Both the position numbers and the translations under genes were made by a program. A stretch of DNA of 64,000 nt. Origin: Halogeometricum limi. Its GTDB lineage: Archaea > Halobacteriota > Halobacteria > Halobacteriales > Haloferacaceae. Below, piece after piece: positions 9,020-18,168 of the stretch. Position 1 is the first letter of the stretch. Every line of letters begins with the position of its first letter. Under the pieces are notes generated by a model. That model worked only from the letters and a program-made list of their open reading frames with translations. It made no database searches and was not told the DNA's origin. The DNA lies in assembly GCF_900115785.1 (NCBI RefSeq), contig NZ_FOYS01000004.1:186001-250000 (forward strand). The letters run 5' to 3'.

Positions 9020-10000
9020 ATGGATATCTTCCGCAGCGTCCACGCGGTCGCGACCGCTTCGGGCGACGGCGACGGCACCGGTGCCATCGACTGGTCAGCA
9101 GTCGCCGACGCCGCGAAGAACGTGACCGACCCCGGTGACCTCACGCTCTCCGAGGCCGACCGACAGGGGTACGCGACGGACGTGCGAGACGCCCGCGCCC
9201 GCCTCCGCGAAGTCGGCGAGGTGGAGTTCGACGTCCCCGACGCTATCGAGGTACAGAACCGACACCACTGGATAGACGCGAACATCCGAACCTTCGAACG
9301 CGTCATGCGCCCCATCGAGGAACGCGGCCGCGTCGCCCTCCCGGGCGTCACCCGCGTCGTCAACACCGGGACGATGGCGTTCATGCTCTCGTTCCTCGGG
9401 AAGAACGTGCTCGGCCAGTACGACCCCCTCCTCCTCGCCGAGGGAGACGAGGCGCACGGCCTCTACTTCGTCCACCCGAACATCGTCAAGGCCGCCGAGT
9501 CCCTGGACGTCGACCTCCCTCGCTTCCGCCGGTGGATCGCCTTCCACGAGGTGTCGCACGCCGCCGAGTTCGGAGCCGCGCCGTGGCTCTCGGACCACCT
9601 GGAGACGCGGATGCAGGACGGACTGGACGCCCTCGCAGACGGCGAGTTCGACCGCGACGCGTTCTCCGACCTCGACACGGCGATGACCGCCGTGGAGGGC
9701 TACGCGGAACTGCTCATGGACCGCGCGTTCGACGAGGAGTACGAAGACCTGCGCGCGAAACTCGACGCCCGCCGTCGCGGCGGCGGTCCGGTCGCCCGCA
9801 TCGCCCGTCGACTCCTCGGCCTCGGAATGAAACGCCGTCAGTACGAACGCGGCGCGAAGTTCTTCGAGACGGTCGCGGACGAACGCGGCGTCGGTGCGGC
9901 CTCGGTCGTGTGGGAGAAACCGGAGAACCTGCCGACCGAAGCCGAGATAGAGAACCCGTGGAAGTGGATTTCGCGGGTCAACCCCGAATCGCGTCTCTGA
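9020..10000 (+). CDS. Zinc-dependent metalloprotease of the DUF2342/zincin_2 family
   Basis: A 326-residue soluble protein with a clear zincin motif FHEVSHAAEF: His176-Glu177-x-x-His180. A third ligand probably comes from the downstream helix AVEGYAELLMD, as in the zincin_2 family. The segments FERVMRPIEER and LGQYDPLL also fit this family, first defined in actinobacteria near F420 biosynthesis genes; a protease activity has not been shown for most members. It is divergent from the VOC gene, with 90 bases between the starts. Confidence 0.82.
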   Translation: MDIFRSVHAVATASGDGDGTGAIDWSAVADAAKNVTDPGDLTLSEADRQGYATDVRDARARLREVGEVEFDVPDAIEVQNRHHWIDANIRTFERVMRPIEERGRVALPGVTRVVNTGTMAFMLSFLGKNVLGQYDPLLLAEGDEAHGLYFVHPNIVKAAESLDVDLPRFRRWIAFHEVSHAAEFGAAPWLSDHLETRMQDGLDALADGEFDRDAFSDLDTAMTAVEGYAELLMDRAFDEEYEDLRAKLDARRRGGGPVARIARRLLGLGMKRRQYERGAKFFETVADERGVGAASVVWEKPENLPTEAEIENPWKWISRVNPESRL

Positions 10001-10021
10001 ACCACCGTCACCGCTCGCGAC

Positions 10022-10252
10022 TCACCGACGGTTCGTCGTCGCGACGAACTCGGCCCACCACCGAACCAGGAAGTAGACGAGGACGAGGCCGAGGAGGAGT
10101 CCGCCGACGAAGCCGCCGCCGACGTAGAAGAGGTCGCCGCCCGCCTGAAGCGCGACGAGTGCACCCGAGACGGCCACGAGGAGGACGAATCCGACTCTCA
10201 GACGAGTCCCCGCGGCCGTCCGTTCGTCGTCGGTCATGCTCGGCCCGACCAT
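10022..10252 (-). CDS. Small two-helix membrane protein
   Basis: About 76 residues from the ATG at 10252, or 71 from a second ATG at 10237. The upstream start overlaps the stop of the preceding gene (TGATG), which favours coupled translation. There are two hydrophobic helices, one around VGFVLLVAVSGALVALQAG and one around GGGFVGGLLLGLVLVYFLV, followed by a short C-terminal end WWAEFVATTNRR. No family recognised. Confidence 0.6.
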   Translation of the reverse strand: MVGPSMTDDERTAAGTRLRVGFVLLVAVSGALVALQAGGDLFYVGGGFVGGLLLGLVLVYFLVRWWAEFVATTNRR

Positions 10253-10653
10253 CACTCGTCCTCCCGTTCGTAGGCGACGCTGACGTGCATCCCGAGGAAC
10301 ACCCACTCCTCGGCGTCGTCGCCTGCGGTGACTCGCCGTTCGAGCGTTCCGCTCCACCGCGTGTCGAAGTCGTAGTCGGTCTCCGCGTCCGTGTCCGTCC
10401 ACGCCATCCGGACGCTGTCGGAGAAAGTGGCGTGGCCGTCGCGTTCGACGACGCGCAGAGCGTCGCTCTCGACGACCCAATCGGTCGTCGTCCGCGTCTG
10501 TTCGCGGAGTCCCTCCGCGATGGCGTCGTACCCCGCCAGCGTCTCGCCGACGCCGAACTTCACGGCGTCGGGTTCCTCGGCGAAGTACGGGTAGAGGGGT
10601 TCACCGCGGCGGAGGGCCTCGTAGTAGTCCTCGACGGTCGCCCGTGCGCTCAT
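10252..10653 (-). CDS. SnoaL/NTF2-like protein
   Basis: A 133-residue protein with the layout of the SnoaL-like/NTF2-fold superfamily. The N-terminal helix ATVEDYYEALRRGEP is followed by FGVGETLAGYDAIAEGL and a series of strands ending GMHVSVAYERED. These folds serve as small ligand-binding or isomerase domains; no catalytic residue can be named. It is followed directly by the small membrane protein (stop and start overlap). Confidence 0.65.
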   Translation of the reverse strand: MSARATVEDYYEALRRGEPLYPYFAEEPDAVKFGVGETLAGYDAIAEGLREQTRTTTDWVVESDALRVVERDGHATFSDSVRMAWTDTDAETDYDFDTRWSGTLERRVTAGDDAEEWVFLGMHVSVAYEREDE

Positions 10654-10723
10654 GGTCGATAGTCGGGTCGGAGGGATTTGAAAACACGGTTACGGGTCGG
10701 GTCGCGGACTCCCGAGTTCGGTG

Positions 10724-11278
10724 CTACTGGAAGCCACGGCCGACGTCGTCTTCCTCGATGAGTTCGTCTAAGTCTCGGTCGAGGAGTTCGTCGGCGTCGG
10801 CGAACTCGTCGGTCAAATCGTCTAAGCGGTCGGGTCGGCCGTCGAACTCGTACTCCATCGGGCCGAACGCGGGACTGTCGACGGCGTCCATCAGGTCGGT
10901 GAAGAAGTCTTCCGGCGTCGTCGGTGCCTCGGCGTGCACTTTCACCGTCTCCTCGACGCGCGTCGCCATCGACTTCGCGTGGTCCTCGTCCTCCGGCGCG
11001 GATTGGACGGCGAACCGGCCGCCGTCGTCGCCGCGTCGCGGGAGCAGGGGGTCGATTTCGTCGTCGATGCGGCGGGCGACGCGCGACCCGACGCCCCGCA
11101 CTTCGAGGGGGTTCTTCGCGTACGTCTTCAGTTCGTAGACGCCGACGTTCGGGTGGCCCAAGAAGAGTTCCTCGCCGAGGCCGTCTTCGCGGTGGCCCGC
11201 GACGGCCCGCCAGCCCTCGGGGTCTGCGCCCGAGTCGGTGACGTCCGACAGGATGTCTGTCCAGTCCCTGACGCGCAT
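10724..11278 (-). CDS. Conserved haloarchaeal protein of unknown function
   Basis: About 184 residues starting MRVRDWTDILSDVTDS; a longer start at 11293 is also possible. It is acidic, with no signal or membrane segment and no motif recognised. The segment LEVRGVGSRVARRIDDEIDP has a weak helix-hairpin-helix flavour, and the C terminus is a run of acidic residues. It is divergent from the Dna2-like gene, which starts 126 bases away. Confidence 0.6.
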   Translation of the reverse strand: MRVRDWTDILSDVTDSGADPEGWRAVAGHREDGLGEELFLGHPNVGVYELKTYAKNPLEVRGVGSRVARRIDDEIDPLLPRRGDDGGRFAVQSAPEDEDHAKSMATRVEETVKVHAEAPTTPEDFFTDLMDAVDSPAFGPMEYEFDGRPDRLDDLTDEFADADELLDRDLDELIEEDDVGRGFQ

Positions 11279-11403
11279 ACCCCACGGTACCACGGCGCGT
11301 CGGATGAGCGTGCCGGTTCCGGCGGTTCGGCGGGCAAGTCGCGCCCTCGCCGTCCCACCGCCGCGACCGACAGCGTTTTTCGCCCCGGCACGGACCAGTC
11401 TGT

Positions 11404-14079
11404 GTGAACCTCCGCGGCCGCATCGTCGAGGTGGGCGACGAACGCGAAGTGGAGACGCAGTACGGAACGCGGTCGCTCGCCGAGGTGTCGATTCGTCCCG
11501 ACGGCGTCGACGACGACGCCGATGCGGCCGACGGAGACGCGTACGTCCGGGTGACGCTCTGGGGTAAGTGGACCCACACCGCCGACCTCGCGGAACCCGG
11601 GATGGACCTCCTCGTGACCGACGCCGAGGAGTCGGAGTACCGCGGCGAGAAGACGTACTCCACCTCGAAGGAGTCCTACGTCGTCCTCGAACCCGACTTC
11701 CTCGTAGACGTGACCGACGTTCGGTCGTGGGTGCAGTGCCCGCGGATGTACTATCTGAACAAGCTGTCGGGCATCCCGCTGAACTACCCGGTGGTGAAAG
11801 GGACCGTCGTCCACGAAGTGTTCGGTGACCTCCTCCGGGGCAGAGACTTGGACGACTCCATCGACGAACGCGTCGCCGAGGCGGGCTTGCAACTGGGACT
11901 CCTCGGTTACGACGCCGCCGAAGTCAGAGACGAGGTGCGTCGGAACGCCGCCGCCATCGAGGGCTGGTTGGCGCAGGGGACGCTCACCGAAGAGGACGCG
12001 TGGCGCTCCGAGTACACCCTCATCTCGCCGACGTTCGGAATCAAGGGGCGCGCGGACGCCCTCCGGCGCGGGATGCCCGTCGAGTTGAAGACGGGCAAGA
12101 ACCTCAGGCGCGACCCGCGGTTTCAGGACAAGATTCAGGCCGCCGCGTACGCCCTCGTCCTCGCGGAACGCGGCGTCCCCGCGGACACCGGGACCCTCCT
12201 GTACACGAAGAACACGACGCTCGAACGGAACGAGGAGTCCGGCGACCTCTCGCCCGCAAAGGAGTTCTCCATCGGGAAGGGCCTCCTGGAGTTCGTCGTC
12301 CGCAAGCGAAACGAAATCGCCGCGATGGAGTTCGACTTCTCGGTGCCCACGGGGTTCGAGGCGGACGCGAAGTGCGAGTACTGCTTCGAGAAGGACACCT
12401 GCATGGTCGTCTCCGGCCGCCTGAACCAGGAGTCGAAGGCCGGGCAGATTGGGTCGCCACTCCCCGAGGACGAACGCGACTACTTCGACCGACTCTACCG
12501 CGCCATCGAGGAAGAGCGTCGAGAGACGCACGAGGAGTACCGAAAGCTCTGGGAGCAGTCCGCAGAAGAACGCGCCGCGGACGACCGGGCGATACTCGGC
12601 CTCGAACCCGCCGGTCGACGCGAAATCGAGGGCGGTCGGTGGGAACTCCGCGCGACGAAGACGGACGACGCGGTGTCGAAACTCCGCGAGGGGGACATCT
12701 GTCTCGCCAGCGACGGCGACCCGGTCGGCGGGCACGCCGAACTCTGTCGCATCCGCGAACTCGGAGACGAGGTGGTCGTCACGGCGGACGAACCCGTCTC
12801 GGTGCGCCGACTCGACGTCTACCCCTCCGAGATATCCGTCTCGCGGATGCTCACCGCCGTCCACGACGCCCTGTTGAAGGGCGACGAGCGGAGAAAGGAC
12901 GTGCTGTTCGGCCGCCGCGAACCGGCGTTCACCGACCGAAGTTCGCGGACGTACATCGACAACAACGACTCGCAGGACGACGCCGTGAGACTGGCCGTCG
13001 ACGCCGACGACGCCGCCCTCGTCCACGGGCCGCCGGGGACGGGCAAGACGTACACCATCGCCCGCATCGTCCGCGCCCTCGTCGCCGACGGCAACCGCGT
13101 CCTCCTGTCTGCGTTCACGAACCGCGCCGTCGACAACGCCCTGGAAGCCCTCCGCGACCAGGGCTTCGACTCCATCGTCCGCGTCGGCACCGAGAACGGC
13201 GTCCGCGAGGACATGCAGGAACTCCGTCTGGAGACGGCGGGCGAACCGAACGACTGCGCGGCGGAACTGAACGGCGCGCCCGTCGTCGCCGCCACCACCG
13301 CCTCCTGTGGGTCGCGCGTCGTCCGCGAGCAGTCGTTCGACGTGGCCCTCGTGGACGAGGCGTCGCAGTTGACAGAACCCGGCACACTGGCCGCCATCAA
13401 CCGCGCCGACCGGTTCGTCCTCGTCGGCGACCACGAACAGTTGCCGCCGGTCGTGCGCGCGGAGAACGACCTCCAGCGGTCGCTGTTCGAACGTCTCGTC
13501 GAGGAGTACCCCGACGCGTCGGTGATGCTCGACCGCCAGTACCGGATGAGCCAGCGGATACAGGCCTTTTCGTCGGCGGAGTTCTACGACGGCGCACTCC
13601 GCCCGGCGACCGGCGAGGTGGCCGCCCAACGCCTCTCGGACCTCGGCATCGACGAATCCGTCCTCCCCGACGACCTGCACGACCCGGTGGCGTTCGTCGA
13701 CAGCGACAGTCCCCGCGTCGGCAACACCAACCCCGGCGAGGCCGACCGAATCGCCGAACTGGTGGAGACGTACGTCGCCGCCGGCGTCGACCCGGACGAC
13801 ATCGGCGTCATCGCGCCGTTCCGCGCGCAGGTCGCCGAGATAAGCCGCCGGACGGACGTGACCGTCGACACCGTCGACCGATTCCAAGGCTCTTCGAAGG
13901 AGGTCATCCTCGTCTCGTTCGTCGTCAGCGGACGTATCGACGGCCCCATCTTCGAGGACCACCGGCGCATCAACGTCGCGTTGACCCGGGCGAAGAAGTC
14001 GCTCGTCCTCGTCGGCGACGCCGACGCCCTCGCCTCTGACCCGTTCTACGCGCGGATGCTGGAGTGGGCGCGTCGCTGA
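11404..14079 (+). CDS. Dna2-like protein: OB fold, Fe-S nuclease and SF1 helicase
   Basis: An 891-residue fusion with a GTG start. Residues 1-100 look like an OB-type nucleic-acid-binding domain (VRVTLWGKW). Residues 105-335 form a Cas4/RecB-type nuclease: His137 (KGTVVHEVF), Asp218 (IKGRAD) and Glu227-x-Lys229 (ELKTGK) form the PD-(D/E)xK site. Cys112, Cys324, Cys327 and Cys333 are placed as the 4Fe-4S ligands of Dna2/AddB/Cas4 proteins. From 540 on is an SF1 helicase: Walker A GPPGTGKT (542-549), DEAS box, GDHEQLPPV, DRQYRMS, and ALTRAKKSLVLVGD. It probably processes 5' flaps or resects DNA ends. No CRISPR genes are near, so Cas4 itself is excluded. Confidence 0.9.
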   Translation: MNLRGRIVEVGDEREVETQYGTRSLAEVSIRPDGVDDDADAADGDAYVRVTLWGKWTHTADLAEPGMDLLVTDAEESEYRGEKTYSTSKESYVVLEPDFLVDVTDVRSWVQCPRMYYLNKLSGIPLNYPVVKGTVVHEVFGDLLRGRDLDDSIDERVAEAGLQLGLLGYDAAEVRDEVRRNAAAIEGWLAQGTLTEEDAWRSEYTLISPTFGIKGRADALRRGMPVELKTGKNLRRDPRFQDKIQAAAYALVLAERGVPADTGTLLYTKNTTLERNEESGDLSPAKEFSIGKGLLEFVVRKRNEIAAMEFDFSVPTGFEADAKCEYCFEKDTCMVVSGRLNQESKAGQIGSPLPEDERDYFDRLYRAIEEERRETHEEYRKLWEQSAEERAADDRAILGLEPAGRREIEGGRWELRATKTDDAVSKLREGDICLASDGDPVGGHAELCRIRELGDEVVVTADEPVSVRRLDVYPSEISVSRMLTAVHDALLKGDERRKDVLFGRREPAFTDRSSRTYIDNNDSQDDAVRLAVDADDAALVHGPPGTGKTYTIARIVRALVADGNRVLLSAFTNRAVDNALEALRDQGFDSIVRVGTENGVREDMQELRLETAGEPNDCAAELNGAPVVAATTASCGSRVVREQSFDVALVDEASQLTEPGTLAAINRADRFVLVGDHEQLPPVVRAENDLQRSLFERLVEEYPDASVMLDRQYRMSQRIQAFSSAEFYDGALRPATGEVAAQRLSDLGIDESVLPDDLHDPVAFVDSDSPRVGNTNPGEADRIAELVETYVAAGVDPDDIGVIAPFRAQVAEISRRTDVTVDTVDRFQGSSKEVILVSFVVSGRIDGPIFEDHRRINVALTRAKKSLVLVGDADALASDPFYARMLEWARR

Positions 14080-14148
14080 CGCGGCGTCGTCTCTGGAGCG
14101 CTCCGTCCGGCGGGAACGCTTTTGCTCGCAGACGCCGTGTGTGTATCT

Positions 14149-14637
14149 ATGTCGAACGAGCGTTCGGAGATGTCTCGGCCGAAGGCCGAACAGAGCGACG
14201 TGAAACTGCTCGGTATCCGACAGGCGTTGCTCGGTGCCGCCGCGGGGTTGGCCGGGATGGCGTCGATGGCTCCGTTCCTCGGTCTCGCGTGGATTCTCGG
14301 CGCGTTCGACCTCGCGGCCGTCTCCGGCCTCTCGACTATCGTCGGACTGGGCGGGTTCTCGCTCGGTCTGTTCATCTTCGTCGCCGGCGGGATGACGACG
14401 CTCCCGCTACTGTTCGTCTCGCTCGCGGTGTTCATGCCCGGCGAGACGGTAGCGCGGAAGGGCGCCGCGTTCTCCGCCGTCGTCTGGACGGGGTTCGCCG
14501 TCGCCTTCTGGACGGGTCAGACGGGCGTGACGCTCGCGCTCTTTCTCGTCCTCTCGCTTCTCGCGCACGTCGCCTACGGCTACGTCCTCGGGACCGTCTA
14601 CGGTCGTTACGCGCACATTCCCGTCTACGACGTGTGA
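14149..14637 (+). CDS. Four-helix integral membrane protein, unknown
   Basis: A 162-residue protein starting MSNERSEMSRPKAEQ; an in-frame start 27 bases upstream is less likely. After a polar N terminus there are about four hydrophobic helices (for example ALLGAAAGLAGMASMAPFLG and LALFLVLSLLAHVAYGYVLG). Weakly reminiscent of haloarchaeal permease-like DUF6789 proteins, but this is only an impression. The next gene in the same direction is another small membrane protein. Confidence 0.65.
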   Translation: MSNERSEMSRPKAEQSDVKLLGIRQALLGAAAGLAGMASMAPFLGLAWILGAFDLAAVSGLSTIVGLGGFSLGLFIFVAGGMTTLPLLFVSLAVFMPGETVARKGAAFSAVVWTGFAVAFWTGQTGVTLALFLVLSLLAHVAYGYVLGTVYGRYAHIPVYDV

Positions 14638-14732
14638 GCTGAACGAGGCGACTGCCGGACACAGGTGTTCTCCGAGACGCTCGACACACGCCGGAGCGTT
14701 CTTCACGTCCGACGACCTATCGCCACCGATTC

Positions 14733-14918
14733 ATGACTACGTTGCGAGAACGGTTCGAGCAGTCGGACGCCTTCAGACGCGGCGTCATCGGCGCTATCGC
14801 CGGTGCACTCGCCGGAGTGGTACTCACGCTCCTCGGTGGGACTGGTATCAGCGACTTCCTCGTCGCAATCTTCATCGGCGGCGTCACCTACGTCGCGCTC
14901 TGGTTGCTGGTGAACTGA
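14733..14918 (+). CDS. Small two-helix membrane protein
   Basis: A 61-residue protein. A charged N terminus (MTTLRERFEQSDAFRRG) is followed by two hydrophobic helices, VIGAIAGALAGVVLTLLGG and FLVAIFIGGVTYVALWLLV. No known family. It ends 3 bases from the convergent lhr stop. Confidence 0.6.
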   Translation: MTTLRERFEQSDAFRRGVIGAIAGALAGVVLTLLGGTGISDFLVAIFIGGVTYVALWLLVN

Positions 14919-14921
14919 GCT

Positions 14922-17687
14922 TCAGTCGTCCACCGGCACGGCTTCGTCCTCGCCTATCTCGTCTATCACGCGGGCGTGGAACTCTCTGAGCACCTCGTTT
15001 TCGTCCTCCGCGAGGACCACGTCGCTCGCCGTCAGCGTCGCGAGACCGAACGCTCGGGGCGTCGGCGAGTCGACGGTGCGGGAGACGAGTTCAACGTCGC
15101 CCGCCTCGACGTCGTAAAGCACGTCTTTCACCGCGGCGACGTTCAGCTTGTCCTCCAGAATCTCTCTGTACGTCTCCTCCATCACGGCGAAGGAGTCGAG
15201 GTCGTCGGCGAACGAGAGGAGCATCTCCGAGGACACCTGCTGTTGGGCCGCGGACTTCTCGTATCCCTTGTAGCGCTTCAGAATCATCAGCGACCGCGTC
15301 GCGTTGATGCGGAAGTAGCGCTTGAGCAGGTCGGTGCCGTCGAGTGCGGCGCGGAGGTCCTCGTCCACCGACTCGGGGTCGAGGTCGGAGAAGACGTTGC
15401 GGAGGTCCACCTTCCGGTTCAGCGGCATCGAGATGGTGAAGCCGTTGTCGGCGACGGCGACCTGGACGTTCGTGTTCGACCGCCGCGCGCAGTGGTACGC
15501 GAGGAGTCGCGAGAGGCCGTCGTTGAACTGCCGGCCGTAGTTCGAGTGGACGTAGAAGTGTCTGCGGTACTCCGTCCGGTCGAGTTGCTCTTCGACGACG
15601 AGGCGGGAGTCGGTGGCGACGCTGTCGGGGCCGGCGTACCGTACCTGTTCGTCGAACATCCGAGTGATGGCCCGGACGCTGTTCTCGTCCAGCGGAAACT
15701 CCCTGAGCCACGTCCGGACGCCGGGCGCGCCGCCGTCTTCGAGTCGGCGGACGAGTTCGCCCTGAAACCGCGTTATCTCGCGCCCGAGGTCGTACGAGAG
15801 CGGAAGGCGTTCGGAGAACCACGAGGGGACGGTCGGACGTTGACTCGTCCGGTCGACGTACACCTTCGACCCGCGGCGATAGCGGTAGGCGAAGCGGTCG
15901 CCGCCGAGGACGAACACGTCGCCCTCCTCTAAGGTGTCGAGGTAGTTCTCGTCCAACTGGCCGACCCACTGGTCGCCGGACCGCGTCACCACGTCGCAGG
16001 TGAACGAGTCGGGGATGGTCCCGATGTTCGTCATGTAGATGACGCGGGCCATCCGGCCGCGCTTGCCGACGAGGTGTTCGCCGACGTCGTACTCGGGGTA
16101 GTGGTGTTCGCCGTCCGGCGCGTCGTTCGTGTCGCGCCACACCTTCGCGTAGACGTTCTTGTCCTCCAGTCCGTCGTAGTCCGACGTGAGATACGCCATC
16201 AACCGCTCCCACTCGGCGTCCGAGAAGTTCCGGTACGGGTACGCCCGCCGGAGGGTCTGACGAATCTCCGACTCGCGCCACACCCGGTTGATGGCCATGC
16301 CGTAGACGTGCTGTGCGGCCACGTCCTGGGCGTTCTCTGGGACGAACACGCGGTCGACGAACCCCTCTTCTGCTTTCTTCAGCATCACCGCGCACTCGAC
16401 CAACTCGTCTCTGTCGAGGGCGACGACGCGGCCCTCGACCGTCTGGCCGAGTCGGTGGCCCGCCCGCCCGACGCGTTGGAGGAGGGAGGCGACGGACTTC
16501 GGCGACCCCACCTGTACGACGAGGTCGATGTGCGGCATGTCGATGCCGAGTTCGAGACTCGTGGAGGTGGTGACGACGTCCAACTCGCCCGCCTTCAACT
16601 GGCCTTCTATCTCCTGTCTGCGCTCTTTCGACAGACTGCCGTGGTGACAGCCAGAGTTGGTCTCGTCGTAGTCGTCGTACTCCTCTCTGAGGGTGTGGAG
16701 CACGCGTTCGGCCCCCGACCGGGTGTTCGTGAAGACGAGCGTGTTCGTGTGCGAGCGTATCAACTCGTCCAGTCGGTCGTAGAAGCGGTCCTGGACGACG
16801 CCGCGGGGCGTGTCGATGAGGTCGTCGGTCGGACACTCCAACCGGACGTCGAAGTCGCGGACGAACCGCGTGTCGACTATCTCGTAGTCGCGCGCCTCGC
16901 CGTTCGCGTCGCGGCCGACGAGATACTCCGCCATCGTCGTGAGGGGTTCGACCGTCGCCGAACAGCCGATTCTGGTCGGCGAGGACTCACAGAGGTTCTC
17001 CAGGCGTTCGAGCGAGACCGACAGATGCGTGCCGCGTTTGTTCTCCGCAAGGCTGTGAATCTCGTCGACGACGACGTACTCGACGGTCCGGAGTTTCTCT
17101 TTGAACTTCGGCGAGTTCAGCAAGATTGCGAGCGTCTCGGGCGTCGTGTTGAGGATGTGCGGCGTCGTCTCCAGCATCTTCTGGCGGTCGGCACTGGACG
17201 TGTCGCCGTGGCGGATAGCGTGCCGAATCGCCACCTCTTCGCCGCGTTCTTCCATCTTCGCCGCGATTCCGTCCAGCGGTTGCGCGAGGTTCCGGTGGAT
17301 GTCGTTCGCGAGCGACTTCAGCGGTGAGACGTACAGACAGTAAACGGAGTTCTCCAGGCCGTCTTCGAGTTCTCTGTCTCGCCGAAAGAGGTCGTTGATG
17401 ATGGCCGTAAAGGAGGCGAGCGTCTTCCCGGACCCGGTGGGCGCGCAGATGAGCGCGTTCTCACCCTCGTCGATGAGCGGGACCGCTTCGCGTTGCGGCG
17501 GCGTGAAGAACCCGCCGTTGCCCTCGACGTAGCGGCCGAACTGGTCGACCCACCACTCCCTCACGGAGGGTTCGAGCCGAGAGAGCACGTCCTCGTCCGC
17601 GAGCGAAACCGTCTCCGGGTCGAAGCCGAACGGGTCGTCCGCTCGACTCGCCGCCTCGCAGAGCAGTTTCCGTCCACGGCTACTCAT
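14922..17687 (-). CDS. lhr: Large helicase-related protein (Lhr-type SF2 DNA helicase)
   Basis: A 921-residue SF2 helicase. Motifs in order: the Q-like FFTPPQREA, Walker A APTGSGKT (82-89), SPLKSLAND (Ia), DEIH box at 208-211, GCSATV (III), TNTRSGAERV (IV), TSTSLELGIDM (V) and QRVGRAGHRLG (VI). The following winged-helix and Lhr-core domains fill residues about 450-880. Lhr proteins translocate 3' to 5' on single-stranded DNA, prefer DNA:RNA hybrids and take part in repair or transcription-linked processes. Confidence 0.93.
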   Translation of the reverse strand: MSSRGRKLLCEAASRADDPFGFDPETVSLADEDVLSRLEPSVREWWVDQFGRYVEGNGGFFTPPQREAVPLIDEGENALICAPTGSGKTLASFTAIINDLFRRDRELEDGLENSVYCLYVSPLKSLANDIHRNLAQPLDGIAAKMEERGEEVAIRHAIRHGDTSSADRQKMLETTPHILNTTPETLAILLNSPKFKEKLRTVEYVVVDEIHSLAENKRGTHLSVSLERLENLCESSPTRIGCSATVEPLTTMAEYLVGRDANGEARDYEIVDTRFVRDFDVRLECPTDDLIDTPRGVVQDRFYDRLDELIRSHTNTLVFTNTRSGAERVLHTLREEYDDYDETNSGCHHGSLSKERRQEIEGQLKAGELDVVTTSTSLELGIDMPHIDLVVQVGSPKSVASLLQRVGRAGHRLGQTVEGRVVALDRDELVECAVMLKKAEEGFVDRVFVPENAQDVAAQHVYGMAINRVWRESEIRQTLRRAYPYRNFSDAEWERLMAYLTSDYDGLEDKNVYAKVWRDTNDAPDGEHHYPEYDVGEHLVGKRGRMARVIYMTNIGTIPDSFTCDVVTRSGDQWVGQLDENYLDTLEEGDVFVLGGDRFAYRYRRGSKVYVDRTSQRPTVPSWFSERLPLSYDLGREITRFQGELVRRLEDGGAPGVRTWLREFPLDENSVRAITRMFDEQVRYAGPDSVATDSRLVVEEQLDRTEYRRHFYVHSNYGRQFNDGLSRLLAYHCARRSNTNVQVAVADNGFTISMPLNRKVDLRNVFSDLDPESVDEDLRAALDGTDLLKRYFRINATRSLMILKRYKGYEKSAAQQQVSSEMLLSFADDLDSFAVMEETYREILEDKLNVAAVKDVLYDVEAGDVELVSRTVDSPTPRAFGLATLTASDVVLAEDENEVLREFHARVIDEIGEDEAVPVDD

Positions 17688-17790
17688 TGTCCGCAGTCGG
17701 GGCCGCGCCTGTAAGTCCGTTGCGCCCGCGCGACGCGAGAGCGCGCTCGCGGCGGCGAGACGGTGGGCCGACGGGCCGAGCGGAGGGCGG

Positions 17791-18045
17791 TCAGTCGCGA
17801 GCGAGTTCTATCTGGTCGTTCCCGGTGAGGGTCACGACGTAGTCGGCGTAGCGGAACTGCAGCGTTCCGTTCGCTCCGCGCCCCGCGAACAGCGCGTCGA
17901 CCGCGTCGGGGTCTATCGCATCGTACAACGGCGGGAGTTCGAGCGGGGAGATTCCCGACGCGGCGCTCACCGCGTCGACGATGGCGGTACTCGTGGCGGT
18001 GTCCGCGTCGACGGTGAACAGTGATTTACTCGCGGTCGTTGCCAT
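17791..18045 (-). CDS. HalOD1 output-domain protein
   Basis: An 84-residue stand-alone HalOD1 domain (haloarchaeal output domain 1, PF18545 type). Features are STAIVDAVSAASG at the N terminus, the diagnostic LPPLYDAIDPDAVDALF, and the strand pair LQFRYADYVVTLTG at the end. Such small proteins are thought to be output modules of haloarchaeal two-component or PAS signalling. No partner kinase is adjacent here. The TATA candidate GGTTATTAA (on the + strand at 18068-18076) lies just upstream. Confidence 0.85.
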   Translation of the reverse strand: MATTASKSLFTVDADTATSTAIVDAVSAASGISPLELPPLYDAIDPDAVDALFAGRGANGTLQFRYADYVVTLTGNDQIELARD

Positions 18046-18168
18046 ACCGAGACCTAAACGACGGGCAGGTTATTAATCTTCGTCAGACATTCAGATTTTG
18101 AAGACAGTCTCGGGGTAGTGTGTATGGAGAGTCACCATCACTAACACCGGCCTCGACGTAGGACAGGT

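Noticed and set aside
11404-12400. Cas4-like nuclease as a sign of a CRISPR locus
   Set aside because: The nuclease is fused to an SF1 helicase (Dna2 type), and no repeat arrays or other cas genes occur in the window.
12000-14039. 679-codon frame inside the Dna2-like gene
   Set aside because: Arg/Pro-rich out-of-frame shadow without any domain.
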